Source: Nocardia sp. MH4
GTDB lineage: Bacteria > Actinomycetota > Actinomycetes > Mycobacteriales > Mycobacteriaceae
NCBI RefSeq assembly: GCF_019266065.1
Contig: NZ_LPNR01000128.1
Span: 152,410-216,409 of the forward strand
Length of the DNA: 64,000 nt
Reading direction: 5' to 3'
The stretch's first letter is position 1; each line of letters begins with the position of its first letter. Both the position numbers and the translations under genes were made by a program. This document shows positions 26,870 through 35,619 of the stretch, in pieces. Under the pieces are notes generated by a model. The model saw only the letters and a program-made list of their open reading frames with translations, searched no databases and was not told where the DNA came from.

Positions 26870-27795
26870 GCTGCGGCCACCGGTTGGTAAGTGAGCTCGT
26901 TGATCCAGGAAGGAGTCGAACCGAGCCATTGTTTAGGGTAGTGCTCAGTGATCGTCAACAGGGCATTGCCGAGTAGTCGATGATAAGGGTGCGACTGGTC
27001 CATGACCATTTCACCGTAGTACTTGACGAGTTGGTAGATCGGATTGCGGCGGGTGGCGACGCTCCGGTCACCGATAATGCCGAACTTCCGAATCGCGTCG
27101 AAGAGCTTCTGTTCGTCGAGTCCCATCGCGATGATGCTGTCGTGCATACGGGTCAGCAGGGGCAACCCGGTGAGGATGCCGATGAGTAGGGATGGGCGCA
27201 GCGCGGCGCCGGCGGCTTCGATCAGCAGTCGGTGTATCGGCCCCGCTCCAATCATGTCCAGCACATGGAAATCCACAGCTAGGTGACGGGACTCATCGGC
27301 ATTGATCCGCTGAAAGACCTTGTGGCACAGGGGATCCTGGATCTCCTCAAGTAGGAACTTCAACAGTGCTCCGTCGAGTGCCACCTCGAGCATCGGAATC
27401 GCTGAGCCTAGTACGGACAGCGGCAGATCATCTGCGTAGCTGTCCAGCCATTCTATGGCTAGTCGGATATTGATATTCGGTTCTGGGATCTCGTCGTCAT
27501 CGAGCATTCCCCAACGGCGCATGAGGGCCAGCTCGGCGTTTGCGTGCTTTTGTTCCTCGGCCTGGAAGTAGCGGTAGATCTCAGCTAGCGTACTGTCCTT
27601 GGTTTGACGGCCGAGCGCGACGAAGGCGCGCGAGCCGACCTGCTCGATCCAGACCAGATCGGACATGAATTGCTTGACCTGCGGGAGCTGCTCGGCCGTT
27701 ATCGTGTCCGCGCCGGGCTCCGCCCAGTCGAAGTCGCCGAGTGCCCATTGGCGTTGTTTTATGATTTCCAAGGTGTGCGGCAAATCGATTGACAT
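26866..27795 (-). CDS. Ferritin-like diiron protein
   Basis: A 309-residue helical protein with two ferritin-like metal motifs, 'FQAEEQKHANAEL' and 'NADESRHLAVDFH', plus further helix Glu residues ('WIEQVGSRAF', 'MLEVALDG'). This pattern fits an oxygenase or reductase of the ferritin-like superfamily seen in mycobacteria and relatives. AAGGAG lies 8 nt before the ATG at 27795, which overrules 27825. It is in one operon with the monooxygenase and may act on the same substrate. No closer identity is claimed. Confidence 0.8.
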   Translation of the reverse strand: MSIDLPHTLEIIKQRQWALGDFDWAEPGADTITAEQLPQVKQFMSDLVWIEQVGSRAFVALGRQTKDSTLAEIYRYFQAEEQKHANAELALMRRWGMLDDDEIPEPNINIRLAIEWLDSYADDLPLSVLGSAIPMLEVALDGALLKFLLEEIQDPLCHKVFQRINADESRHLAVDFHVLDMIGAGPIHRLLIEAAGAALRPSLLIGILTGLPLLTRMHDSIIAMGLDEQKLFDAIRKFGIIGDRSVATRRNPIYQLVKYYGEMVMDQSHPYHRLLGNALLTITEHYPKQWLGSTPSWINELTYQPVAAA

Positions 27796-28797
27796 CGCTC
27801 TACTCCTTCGCGAATATGGACACAAAATCTTGGCCTGGTGTCCGGAGGCCGTGCATTTCGCAGCGGTAGCCGCTCACGTGTGGCATTGTCGGACAAAACT
27901 CTTGGAACTCGTTCCAGTAGACGAAAACGCTCGTCGCTGGCGCATGCTGGCCGTGAGTAATCCGGCGCCGGGCGAAGGCCGCGGCGCAGCGGGGTCTCCT
28001 GAAATCGCGGGCCCGTGCGCGCCATTTGCGTCCGTTAGCGAGGTCGAGGCCGGCGAGGGGGGAGGTGTCAGGCGATCGCAGCTGCGATTAGGCGTACGTC
28101 CTGGCCATGAATCGACGGGCAGAGGCCCCGCCTCGGGTACTCCGCGATGGCGATTTGAAAGCCGTCTAATCGCGTGGCCGACCACCGACAGGCACGCCAT
28201 CCATGGTCGTGCGCACCAGGAGAGCGACACCGTCGGGGCGTTCGGCGCACGACCGAGGGCACCGGGAAACGCAGATCGTGCGGAGAGCTCAGACGTCAGT
28301 CTGCTGTGGGCGGGCAGTGAACAAGCCGCGAGCGTAGCGGCGTGAACGCAGGGGAGTGTAGGTCCGCAATGCTTGACACCGGGAGCGTGAACTGCGCCAC
28401 CAAGTGAGCAAGCAGCCCCGAAACACGTGCGCACAAGCGAGACCGCCGACGCCCACACCGCACTTCGGACACCGCTTCCAATGATGACTGTTGCAAGGCC
28501 AGAGCACTCCCTCTCCGATAGGGCCAGTCCCGAGGCGACGACATCCGACGATGAGGACCCGCGCGTGTTGGTCCTCATCCATTCGTTCGTCGTCAGCCCG
28601 GACTTGCACCGGGGCGCCCCGTTGCGTACCACAGGAACGATGGTACTCACCTAGTATGATCGTTTCAATGCCCACGTCAGGGGTTTGAAAGTATGGCGTA
28701 CGGAGGTTCATTGGGTGCATACTCAACGGTCGACCAACGACCCCTGCCCACATGACACCCGGCGACGTTGCCCGGCTCGAAGGATCCGATCACGACG
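27796..28797. other. Non-coding stretch of about 1 kb
   Basis: Long open frames on both strands look like GC-rich chance frames. None has a recognisable domain or ribosome site. Near the right end, AACGAT (28636-28641) and ATCGTT (28659-28664) form a dyad, and TATGAT at 28655-28660 could be a -10 box for the TetR gene. The first part upstream of 27795 must hold the promoter of the diiron-monooxygenase operon. Confidence 0.4.
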
Positions 28798-29442
28798 ATG
28801 AACTACACCAGGTTGCTTCTGAAGGCCATCGCGGTGATCCGGACGCCGTCGCCGTCTGGGACCTCGGAACGTATCCTCGACGCCGGGCTAAGGCAATTCG
28901 AGGTTGTCGGGATCAGCCGCACACGTATCGAAGACATCGCTCGTCGCGCACGGCTGGCACGTGTGACGCTGTACCGACACTTCCCGAGCAAGGGGCGCAT
29001 TGTCGAGGCGGTGATTCTGCGAGAACTCGCCAGGTTCCTCGTTGAGTTGGAAGCAGAGGTGTCAAATCATCAGGATCTCGAGGAGAAGATCGTCGAAGGA
29101 TTCGTTTTCACGCTGAAGGCAGTACGGGGGCACGCCCTGCTCAACAGGCTGTTGGAGACCGAGCCGGAGTCACTACTGCCGTTTCTCACGATCGAGGCAG
29201 GGGGTCTTGTCGCGACCGCGTCGAACTTTCTGGCCGACCAACTCGCGCAAGAAGTTGATGCTGCCCGCACGGATGTCGAACTTCACGTGGTTTCCGAGCT
29301 GACTGTCCGCGTGATCCTGTCGTTCGTGCTGACCCCATCGACCCGCATATCCCTCGATACCCCTGAGGGTGCGCGCCGATTCGCGCGCCGCCACCTCCTG
29401 CCTCAGCTGCGTGACGACTCAGTTGGCGGTAGCGCGACATAA
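28798..29442 (+). CDS. TetR-family regulator
   Basis: A 214-residue TetR protein. The N-terminal helix-turn-helix is 'ISRTRIEDIARRARLARVTL' followed by 'YRHFPSKG'. The ATG at 28798 is taken as start; a TTG at 28768 in the same frame is possible. It lies 93 bp before a second TetR gene in the same direction and downstream of the divergent diiron-monooxygenase operon, which it may control. Confidence 0.88.
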   Translation: MNYTRLLLKAIAVIRTPSPSGTSERILDAGLRQFEVVGISRTRIEDIARRARLARVTLYRHFPSKGRIVEAVILRELARFLVELEAEVSNHQDLEEKIVEGFVFTLKAVRGHALLNRLLETEPESLLPFLTIEAGGLVATASNFLADQLAQEVDAARTDVELHVVSELTVRVILSFVLTPSTRISLDTPEGARRFARRHLLPQLRDDSVGGSAT

Positions 29443-29535
29443 TGTCAGATCTGTATCGCTGCCCGGCCGCAGAGATGCGCACCGGTAGAGGACAGAGGGG
29501 GATGCGCTCCTCGACGAAGTAGCGGCATACTCGTT

Positions 29536-30222
29536 GTGGTGACGACGAAATCTGCACGTCGCGGCGCGCGATTCTCGGCCCTGGGTAGCACCCGGGATGC
29601 CCTACTTGATGCCGCAGAGTTCTGCTTCGAAGAGGTCGGATTCTCGGCGACGACGATGGAGGACATCGCTCGGCAGGCCGGCGTCTCTCGGGCCACCGTG
29701 TACCGGCACTTCGCGAACCGTGAATCGGTGGTCTCGGGCGTCGTCCTGCGGACGGCCGGCCGCTACCTCGACGGGATTGGCGGGCCACTCGCCGGACAGC
29801 CTGATCTCGCATCTGCCGTGCTGGTCTTCGTAGAGACCACTGTTCACGCCGCCAGCCGAGAGAAGTCGATTTCCGCTCTGTTCGTCAGCGATGATCGCCT
29901 CGCTGGAATCGGTCTGACAGAGTCCACATCGGTCGCCCTCTTCGAACTCGTCACCGAGTTCCTGCGACCGGTATTCACCCGTCACCGCGATGACCTGCAG
30001 CCGGGGATCTCAGTGGACGACGCCGCGGAGTGGATCCTGCGGACGATCCTCAGCCTGCTCACCGTGCGCGGCCCGAGACGGCGCAGCCCTGAGGGCCTAC
30101 GCGCGTACCTTTGCCGCTGCCTCCTTCCTGCCATCGTCGTACCAGGGTCTACCGAATTGGATCGGCACCGCGGTCATGACGAGCGTGCAGATCGCAATCC
30201 AGGTGACACAAATCTGCAGTAG
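29536..30222 (+). CDS. TetR-family regulator
   Basis: A 228-residue TetR protein with recognition region 'MEDIARQAGVSRATVYRHF'. Two consecutive GTG codons (29536, 29539) can start it. Its last codon lies within a perfect 9-bp inverted repeat that precedes the thioesterase-hydrolase operon. Autoregulation and control of that operon are likely. It differs clearly from the TetR protein just upstream, so the pair is not a recent tandem duplication. Confidence 0.88.
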   Translation: MVTTKSARRGARFSALGSTRDALLDAAEFCFEEVGFSATTMEDIARQAGVSRATVYRHFANRESVVSGVVLRTAGRYLDGIGGPLAGQPDLASAVLVFVETTVHAASREKSISALFVSDDRLAGIGLTESTSVALFELVTEFLRPVFTRHRDDLQPGISVDDAAEWILRTILSLLTVRGPRRRSPEGLRAYLCRCLLPAIVVPGSTELDRHRGHDERADRNPGDTNLQ

Positions 30223-30230
30223 TGTCACCT
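30201..30230. promoter_or_regulatory. Perfect 9-bp inverted repeat, candidate operator
   Basis: AGGTGACAC (30201-30209) and GTGTCACCT (30222-30230) are exact complements with a 12-nt centre. The site lies 36 bp before the thioesterase start and overlaps the TetR stop codon. The absence of a T-run argues against a terminator. A TetR-type operator is the best reading. Confidence 0.6.
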
Positions 30231-30265
30231 TGGGGCAGGTCAACGCAGAGACGGAGGAGGCTCCG

Positions 30266-30706
30266 ATGGAATTCCCGCAGTTCGACCCCCAAGTTGCTGG
30301 GCAGGTGCTCGGCGCGGCAACGGATGTGGGCGGCATCTCGGCATATCTCGGATTTCGTCATGCTGAACTGAGCGCCGGTCGGTTGATCGCCGAGATGGAG
30401 GTGCGAGACGAGCTCCTTACCCCCTTCCGTACATTGCACGGTGGCTGCCTGTCAGCCATGGTCGACCATTGCCTGGGTGTTGTCTTTTATCCGGTGATCC
30501 CGACCGGCTGCTGGGTCGCGACAACCGAGTTCAAGATCAATCTTCTGCGGCCGGTCACGGCTGGGGTATGCATCGCCACGGCAGATATCATTGCCCTGAC
30601 CAGGCGATCGGGCGTCGCACGCATCGACATCACCAACGACGGCAGGCCAGTGTGTGCCGCTCAGGGGACCGTTACGATCGTCAGCGACGGGGGCGGCAGC
30701 TCGTGA
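30266..30706 (+). CDS. PaaI-family thioesterase
   Basis: A 146-residue hotdog thioesterase. The active-site segment 'RTLHGGCLSAMVDHCLG' contains the H-G-G motif with the catalytic Asp downstream, and 'TTEFKINLLRPV' is the usual central strand. A strong GGAGGAGG site precedes the ATG at 30266, so the much longer frame from 29990 is rejected. The hydrolase gene starts inside its stop (GTGA). Likely function is hydrolysis of an acyl-CoA or aromatic-CoA thioester. Confidence 0.88.
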   Translation: MEFPQFDPQVAGQVLGAATDVGGISAYLGFRHAELSAGRLIAEMEVRDELLTPFRTLHGGCLSAMVDHCLGVVFYPVIPTGCWVATTEFKINLLRPVTAGVCIATADIIALTRRSGVARIDITNDGRPVCAAQGTVTIVSDGGGSS

Positions 30707-31593
30707 CGGAGGGCATGATCGAGATGCAGGTGCTGGCTCGTGACGGAATCACGCTGGCAGCCGACTACTATCCCCATGGTTCCAACCATCAGGTTGTGAT
30801 CCTGTTGCATGGAGGTGGGCAGAGTCGTCACGCCTGGACCACCTCAGCGCTCCGCCTGCGCGATCGCGGCTACACAGTAGTTGCATACGATGCACGTGGG
30901 CACGGCGACAGTGACTGGGCCCCCGACGGACGATACGACGTCGAGCACCTTGTCGATGACCTGCTCATGGTGCGAGAACGATTCTGCACCGAGGACGCGC
31001 CCGCGGTCGTCGGAGCATCGTTGGGCGGGATGACCGTTCTTGCCGCGCACCTGCTTGCGCCACCCGAGTTGTGGGGAGCGGTGGTGCTGGTCGACGTGAC
31101 CCCACGGATGGAATTCGATGGCGCTCGACGCATCGTCTCGTTTATGTCTGCGCATCCTGACGGATTCGCGAACCTCGAAAACGCTGCCGACGTCATCGCG
31201 GCATACAACCCGCACCGCGAACGACCGGTGCGGCTTGAAGGCCTTCACAAGGTACTGCGGCAACGAGCCGACGGTCGATGGGTGTGGCGATGGGATCCCG
31301 CCTTCATCACCAGTCGTTTCCAGGCGTTGCAACAGGACGCGTCCGCCGGTGCCGAGCAATTCGAGACGCTTGTAGAATTGCTCGTCGCGGGTGCGGGTCG
31401 AGTCGTCGCGCCGACTCTGCTCGTGCGCGGTGCCCTGTCCGATCTGGTATCGCATGAGACCGTTGCAGAATTCCTGGAAATTGTGCCGCACGCGGAGACG
31501 ACCGATGTCTCCGGAACTGGCCACATGGTGGCAGGAGATGACAATGACGCATTCACGCAGGTTGTCACCGACTTCCTCGGACGCACCCTATAG
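30703..31593 (+). CDS. Alpha/beta hydrolase
   Basis: A 296-residue alpha/beta-hydrolase. The oxyanion segment is 'ILLHGGGQSRHAW', the nucleophile elbow 'VGASLGGMTV', the acid region 'LLVRGALSDLVS' and the catalytic His 'GTGHMVAGD'. The GTG at 30703 overlaps the thioesterase stop; ATG codons at 30715 and 30724 are alternatives. The pattern recalls epoxide hydrolases and C-C or ester hydrolases; substrate unknown. Confidence 0.87.
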   Translation: MTEGMIEMQVLARDGITLAADYYPHGSNHQVVILLHGGGQSRHAWTTSALRLRDRGYTVVAYDARGHGDSDWAPDGRYDVEHLVDDLLMVRERFCTEDAPAVVGASLGGMTVLAAHLLAPPELWGAVVLVDVTPRMEFDGARRIVSFMSAHPDGFANLENAADVIAAYNPHRERPVRLEGLHKVLRQRADGRWVWRWDPAFITSRFQALQQDASAGAEQFETLVELLVAGAGRVVAPTLLVRGALSDLVSHETVAEFLEIVPHAETTDVSGTGHMVAGDDNDAFTQVVTDFLGRTL

Positions 31594-32051
31594 GCCCGAT
31601 CGCCTCCGGGAGTTGGGTGCTGGTCATGGCGTCTTTGCGCGACACCATTGCCAAGGGATCGACTGCTGACGGGCTGTTCTCTGATTGCAAGAAGGCACAC
31701 CGCGACTTGCAAGGCCAGGCGGCTGAAGGGTGAGAGGCCCATCGGCCGCATATGACACCGGCCAGAGATAACGGGAGAGGCGCGGACTCCAGGTCGCTAG
31801 CGATGGCCAACTGGCGATACCGCGCGGCCTGGGCAGCATTGAATGTGCTCTCCGTTCGTGCTACTTGTGCTGGCACTAGCCTTGCCCGTTTAAGCCCAGT
31901 TCGGACAGTTTATAGACCAATCTCAACTGTGTCACAGAATGATGCAGGGCCGGCGGCGAACCGCCCCGGGTTGAGTACCGCTTTGGGCTGTCTCGGAATT
32001 CTGTCCGCTGAGTTGTGAGATTCCAACCGTTCGATGGAAGGATCTCCGCTC
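31594..32051. other. Non-coding stretch before IS3 relic
   Basis: About 460 bp with no recognisable gene. The last part probably includes the left end of the IS3 element, but its terminal repeat could not be fixed because the right end is lost. Confidence 0.4.
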
Positions 32052-32640
32052 GTGCCGATGATGTACTCACCGCAGTTCCGTGAAAGCGCTGTCGCTCTGG
32101 TCGTCGATGAAGGAAGCAGGGTCGCCGACGTCGCCCATGATCTGGGAGTCACCGAGGCCACGCTGTAGCGGTGGAAACATCAGGCCCGCGGTGAGGCCCA
32201 CGGGACGTCCACGGTCGAATCGGCGCAACTGAGGGATGCGCTGAACAGGATCAAGCAACTCGAGGAGGAGCTGCGAGCGACTCGGCTGGCCGCGAAGGTT
32301 TTCGACGACACCACGCTCGGCTCAAAAGGCGGTTCCCGGCTGTCACGACCTTGACCGGGCAAGGAATCAGCATCCGCACCGCCTGCCGTGTGCTCGGCGT
32401 GTCCGAGCGCGGCTACCGCCATCACGGCAACCGATTACCCAGCCAACGCCGACTGCGCCACGAGATGCTCGCCGAAACGATCCGGTCTATCCATGCGGCC
32501 TCGCGCGGCTGCTACGGCGTGCGCCGCATGCACCCCGAGCTCACCATCGGCATGGGTATCGAGGTTGGCTCTGGACGGGTGCGCTCGATCAAAGCAGCCA
32601 AACGTTGGGCTGGTGTGTCGCAGTCGAGAATTTTTGTGGA
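32052..32640 (+). pseudogene. Truncated IS3-family transposase (orfA and start of orfB)
   Basis: OrfA starts near 32052-32058 ('MMYSPQFRESAVALVVDEG', 'VADVAHDLGVTEATL') and has an amber stop where the conserved Trp of '(L)xxWxxQ' should be ('ATL-stop-RWKHQ'). OrfB follows in another frame ('ISIRTACRVLGVSERGY', 'IHAASRGCYGVRRMHPEL') and stops before any catalytic DDE residue. At about 32630 it meets an IS30 relic of the opposite direction. It is dead. Confidence 0.85.
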
Positions 32641-33000
32641 CGGCCGGTGAGCTCCTCAGCGACCTCGCAGTGCGCATTTGGATTGTAGATGCGTAAGTCT
32701 ATTCGTCGCGGCAGGTTCTGCCGCAGAGTACCATTAGTGTCTTCGTTGCTGTCGCGCTGTCGCGCTGTCGCGCTGTCGCGCTGTCGCGCTGCCGTGCTGC
32801 GCCGGGATCGGCGAAGTAGACGCGAATGTCGGTGGCCATGGGAAAGGATCGGTGCTCGGCTATCTCGGCATCCTGGTCCCGAGTCGCGGTGCGGTGGAGG
32901 GTCGCGGGTAGTTCGGTGCCGGCGGCGATGAGGCTGTCGCGGACGACTTCGGCGGTCCGTTCGGCGCCGAGGTGTCCGAGGACGAGATAGCGCTTCAAAG
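32632..33000 (-). pseudogene. IS30-family transposase relic (C-terminal)
   Basis: On the minus strand 'MKRYLVLGHLGAERTAEVV', 'ATDIRVYFADP' and, in another frame, 'QRDSNEDTNGTLRQNLP' and 'EELTGRPQKFS' match the end of an IS30 transposase ('VYFADPHSPWQRGSNENTNGLLRQYLPKG'-type). The N-terminal half is missing. An 8-bp tandem repeat sits exactly between the '...FADP' and 'QRDSNEDTNG' blocks and shifts the frame. Confidence 0.75.
32751..32806 (+). repeat. 8-bp tandem repeat, GTCGCGCT x6 plus one degenerate copy
   Basis: Six perfect copies of GTCGCGCT run from 32751 to 32798; a seventh, GCCGTGCT, ends at 32806. They lie in the conserved W-Q-R-G-S region of the IS30 relic and look like slippage expansion of the local Q-R-D-S coding sequence. 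Confidence 0.9.
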
Positions 33001-33674
33001 TTTCTGGATCGAGGAGCCACGAACCGGGCCCTGCCGCGGCCGCGGGAGTTTCGCCTGATGTCGGCTATCGGTGGGTTCACCGGGCTGGAGGCTCGACGCC
33101 GCGCCCGACGCCACGGGTGTGTATGCGGAGCAAGACGCGATGTTCGATACCTCGAGCTCTTCCGCAACCCTGTCAGCGGCGTCACAGCGGCATCGGAATG
33201 CTGACCTCGATGGAGTACGAGAACGCAACCATCGTGGCGTGAGGTCCACGACTCCGTGAAACCAGGGTAAGACCAGACCTAGAAGACCGGCCGAGCCAGA
33301 TTCCAACATGGCTGGCGGAAGCACTCGCGTCAGCCATGCAGTTAACTGTGGTGTTGCTGCCACTATCTCGGTCACCTTGTGCGAGTGGTGATGGGCCAGG
33401 TCTTCCCCGGACCGCTCTCCCGGCAGATTCTGTTGTGTATGCATGGAGACGGCCCGAAAATGGAGTTACGGGAAGGCTTCGAGACGGTCGGGCGGCGACG
33501 AAGGGGCATATCGCGGTCGGTCAGACCGCGCTGATGGGTCTGGCGTGTCGGCGAGCTTGCATCCGGTGGAGGTCGCGAGCGACTCGAAATCCATCGCCAA
33601 GCGGCGATCGTCGGATCGAATCGCGAGTTTGCGGATCAATTGCTGTCACGCATCCGTTGGAGTCTGATGGTCTA
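33001..33674. other. Non-coding stretch upstream of mce promoter
   Basis: About 670 bp of GC-rich sequence with only chance frames. I could not connect it to the IS30 relic or to a known gene. Confidence 0.4.
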
Positions 33675-33727
33675 TTGACAGGGTGTGACCCAGGACGCAT
33701 ACTCGTACCTCAAGTATCTAGTACTTG
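33675..33727 (+). promoter_or_regulatory. Promoter and operator candidate of the mce operon
   Basis: TTGACA (33675-33680), a 17-nt spacer and CATACT (33698-33703) form a good housekeeping-sigma promoter about 200 bp before the first yrbE gene. Eight bases after the -10 box is the dyad CAAGTA-TCTAG-TACTTG (33711-33727). It covers the expected transcription start and would be well placed for a repressor. Confidence 0.7.
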
Positions 33728-33879
33728 CCGTAGCACACATGGAGGTGTCGTGGTCGTGATGGCGCACTTGGTCACAACTCAGCAAGGCACAGCTTTCCGG
33801 CCAGCACCAGCCGAGCACGTCGAGTGCAAGATCAGCCGAACCGATGCGTTCTTTGCGCCCGCCGCGACGTCGGGCAACG

Positions 33880-34746
33880 ATGCGAGAGACGAGATGGGAA
33901 TCTGCCGTGGTGCCTGCGCGTAGTGAGTTGTCGGCGTCGGCCCGAGTAATTCGCGAGAATTTATCCGGAACAGTGGTCTCTGGCCTCCGAACGTTTGGTC
34001 GGACTACGCGGATGGCGTATTCAGCCGTGCTGGGTGCCGCGAGTGACATTGCCGGATCTAAGTTTCAATGGCGTGAGGCGCTGTATCAATCCTGGTACTT
34101 GATTACTGTTACCGCAATTCCGGCAATCCTAATGGCCGTGCCATTCGGGGTTATCGTCTCGGTTCAGGTCGGGAATCTGATCCATCAAATCGGCGCAGAT
34201 TCACTGCTCGGTGCAGCTGGCGGTTTGGGGGTAATTAAACAGGGTGCCCCCATGGCGACAGGATTGTTGCTGGGCGCGGCTGGCGCGGCCGCGATCGCGG
34301 CCGACTTGGGCGCCCGCAACATCCGTGAAGAGATCGACGCCATGCGAACAATGGGCATAAGTCCTATGCATCGCCTCGTAATTCCTCGGATGGTGGCGAT
34401 GATTCTCGTTGCACCGATGCTCAATGTCTTGATCATCTTCGTAGGGGTCGTGGCGGGATATGCAGTCGCGGTCGGTCCTCAGGGGGTGACGCCCGGAAGC
34501 TATTGGGGAACCTTCGGATCCTTCACCGTAATGGCGGATATCGGCGTGTCGATTGTCAAGTCTGTCCTGTTCGGCTTCATCGTCGTGATGATCGCGTGCC
34601 AGCGGGGTCTTGAGGCCAAAGGTGGTCCACGTGGAGTAGCGGATGGCGTGAACGCGGCGGTTGTTCTCTCCGTCGTCTCTGTCGCTGTCGTGAATCTATT
34701 GGTCACTCAGTTGGTCTCAATGTTCCTTCCAACAAGGCTGGCATAG
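33880..34746 (+). CDS. yrbEA: YrbE-family MCE permease A
   Basis: A 288-residue MlaE-like integral membrane permease, the first of the two that form the transporter core of an Mce lipid importer. The block 'IKQGAPMATGLLLGAAGAAA', 'DLGARNIREEIDAMRTMGI' and 'PRMVAMILVAPMLN' is the family signature. About five membrane segments are visible. The start is uncertain: ATG 33880 or GTG 33907/33910; the ATG at 33844 is less likely. The next gene follows without a gap. Confidence 0.93.
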   Translation: MRETRWESAVVPARSELSASARVIRENLSGTVVSGLRTFGRTTRMAYSAVLGAASDIAGSKFQWREALYQSWYLITVTAIPAILMAVPFGVIVSVQVGNLIHQIGADSLLGAAGGLGVIKQGAPMATGLLLGAAGAAAIAADLGARNIREEIDAMRTMGISPMHRLVIPRMVAMILVAPMLNVLIIFVGVVAGYAVAVGPQGVTPGSYWGTFGSFTVMADIGVSIVKSVLFGFIVVMIACQRGLEAKGGPRGVADGVNAAVVLSVVSVAVVNLLVTQLVSMFLPTRLA

Positions 34747-35613
34747 ATGTCGGAGATGAAGTACACCCCCCCGCGGCTAGTGAAGGCCCGGCGAACTGCG
34801 ACGTCACTCGGGCACCGTGTCGTTCCGGTGGAGCTCCTAGGTTTCGTCCTCAATTTCATCTGGCAGGCATTGTCGGCGATACCGTTCACGCTCAAACGAT
34901 ATCGAGCGGAGACAATGCGCGCGATCACGGATATGACGTGGGGGCAAGGCTCGATCATCGTGGGCGGTGGAACGGTCCCGATGCTGGTGGTGCTGGGACT
35001 GGTCATCGGCGGCTCGGTCGGCGTCGAGTCATTCGCGACTCTGGATCTCATCAGTATGGGGCCAGTGTCAGGCATTGTCTCAGCCTTCGCCAACACCCGA
35101 GAGCTGGCGCCGATCGCGGCAGGAGTCGGATTCGCCGCACAAGCTGGGTGTCGTATAACAGCGCAAATTGGATCGATGCGGATCTCAGAGGAGATCGACG
35201 CCATCGAATCGCTTGGATTGCGATCGATACCTTTCGTGGTAACGACCAGGATTATTGCCGGCGCGGTCGCCATCGTTCCGACTTTTCTTATTGCTCTAAT
35301 CCTCAGCTATGCGGCGTGCCGGACTGTGATCGTCCAGCTGCACGGCCAGGCCGCAGGTGTCTACGATCACTACTTCTATCAATTCATCAGCGGGTGGGAT
35401 ATCACTGCTGCGGTGATCAAGGTTCTTGTATTCGGAACGGCTGTAATTTTGATTCACAGTTATCAAGGGTTCTTCGCGACAGGCGGTCCGGAAGGCGTCG
35501 GAATTGCGTCCGGCCGCGCCGTCCGGGCAAGTTTTGTGGCGATCATCAGTCTGGACATGGTATTGACCATGCTCTTGTGGGGTGTCAACTCCGCGATCGA
35601 ATTCACAGGGTGA
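34747..35613 (+). CDS. yrbEB: YrbE-family MCE permease B
   Basis: A 288-residue MlaE-like permease pairing with the previous one. 'NTRELAPIAAGVGFAAQAGC', 'GSMRISEEIDAIESLGL' and 'TTRIIAGAVAIVP' are the family blocks. The C-terminal half has typical hydrophobic helices. It begins immediately after the yrbEA stop and ends 6 bp before mceA. Confidence 0.93.
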   Translation: MSEMKYTPPRLVKARRTATSLGHRVVPVELLGFVLNFIWQALSAIPFTLKRYRAETMRAITDMTWGQGSIIVGGGTVPMLVVLGLVIGGSVGVESFATLDLISMGPVSGIVSAFANTRELAPIAAGVGFAAQAGCRITAQIGSMRISEEIDAIESLGLRSIPFVVTTRIIAGAVAIVPTFLIALILSYAACRTVIVQLHGQAAGVYDHYFYQFISGWDITAAVIKVLVFGTAVILIHSYQGFFATGGPEGVGIASGRAVRASFVAIISLDMVLTMLLWGVNSAIEFTG

Positions 35614-35619
35614 GCGCCG

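Noticed and set aside
27874..28753. Minus-strand frames of 258 and 154 codons in the region before the first TetR gene
   Set aside because: Low-complexity Ser/Arg/Pro-rich sequence, no domain, no ribosome site; probably chance frames.
32751..32806. 8-bp tandem repeat as a protein-coding repeat
   Set aside because: The unit is not a multiple of three and lies in a frameshifted transposase relic; it is a DNA-level repeat.
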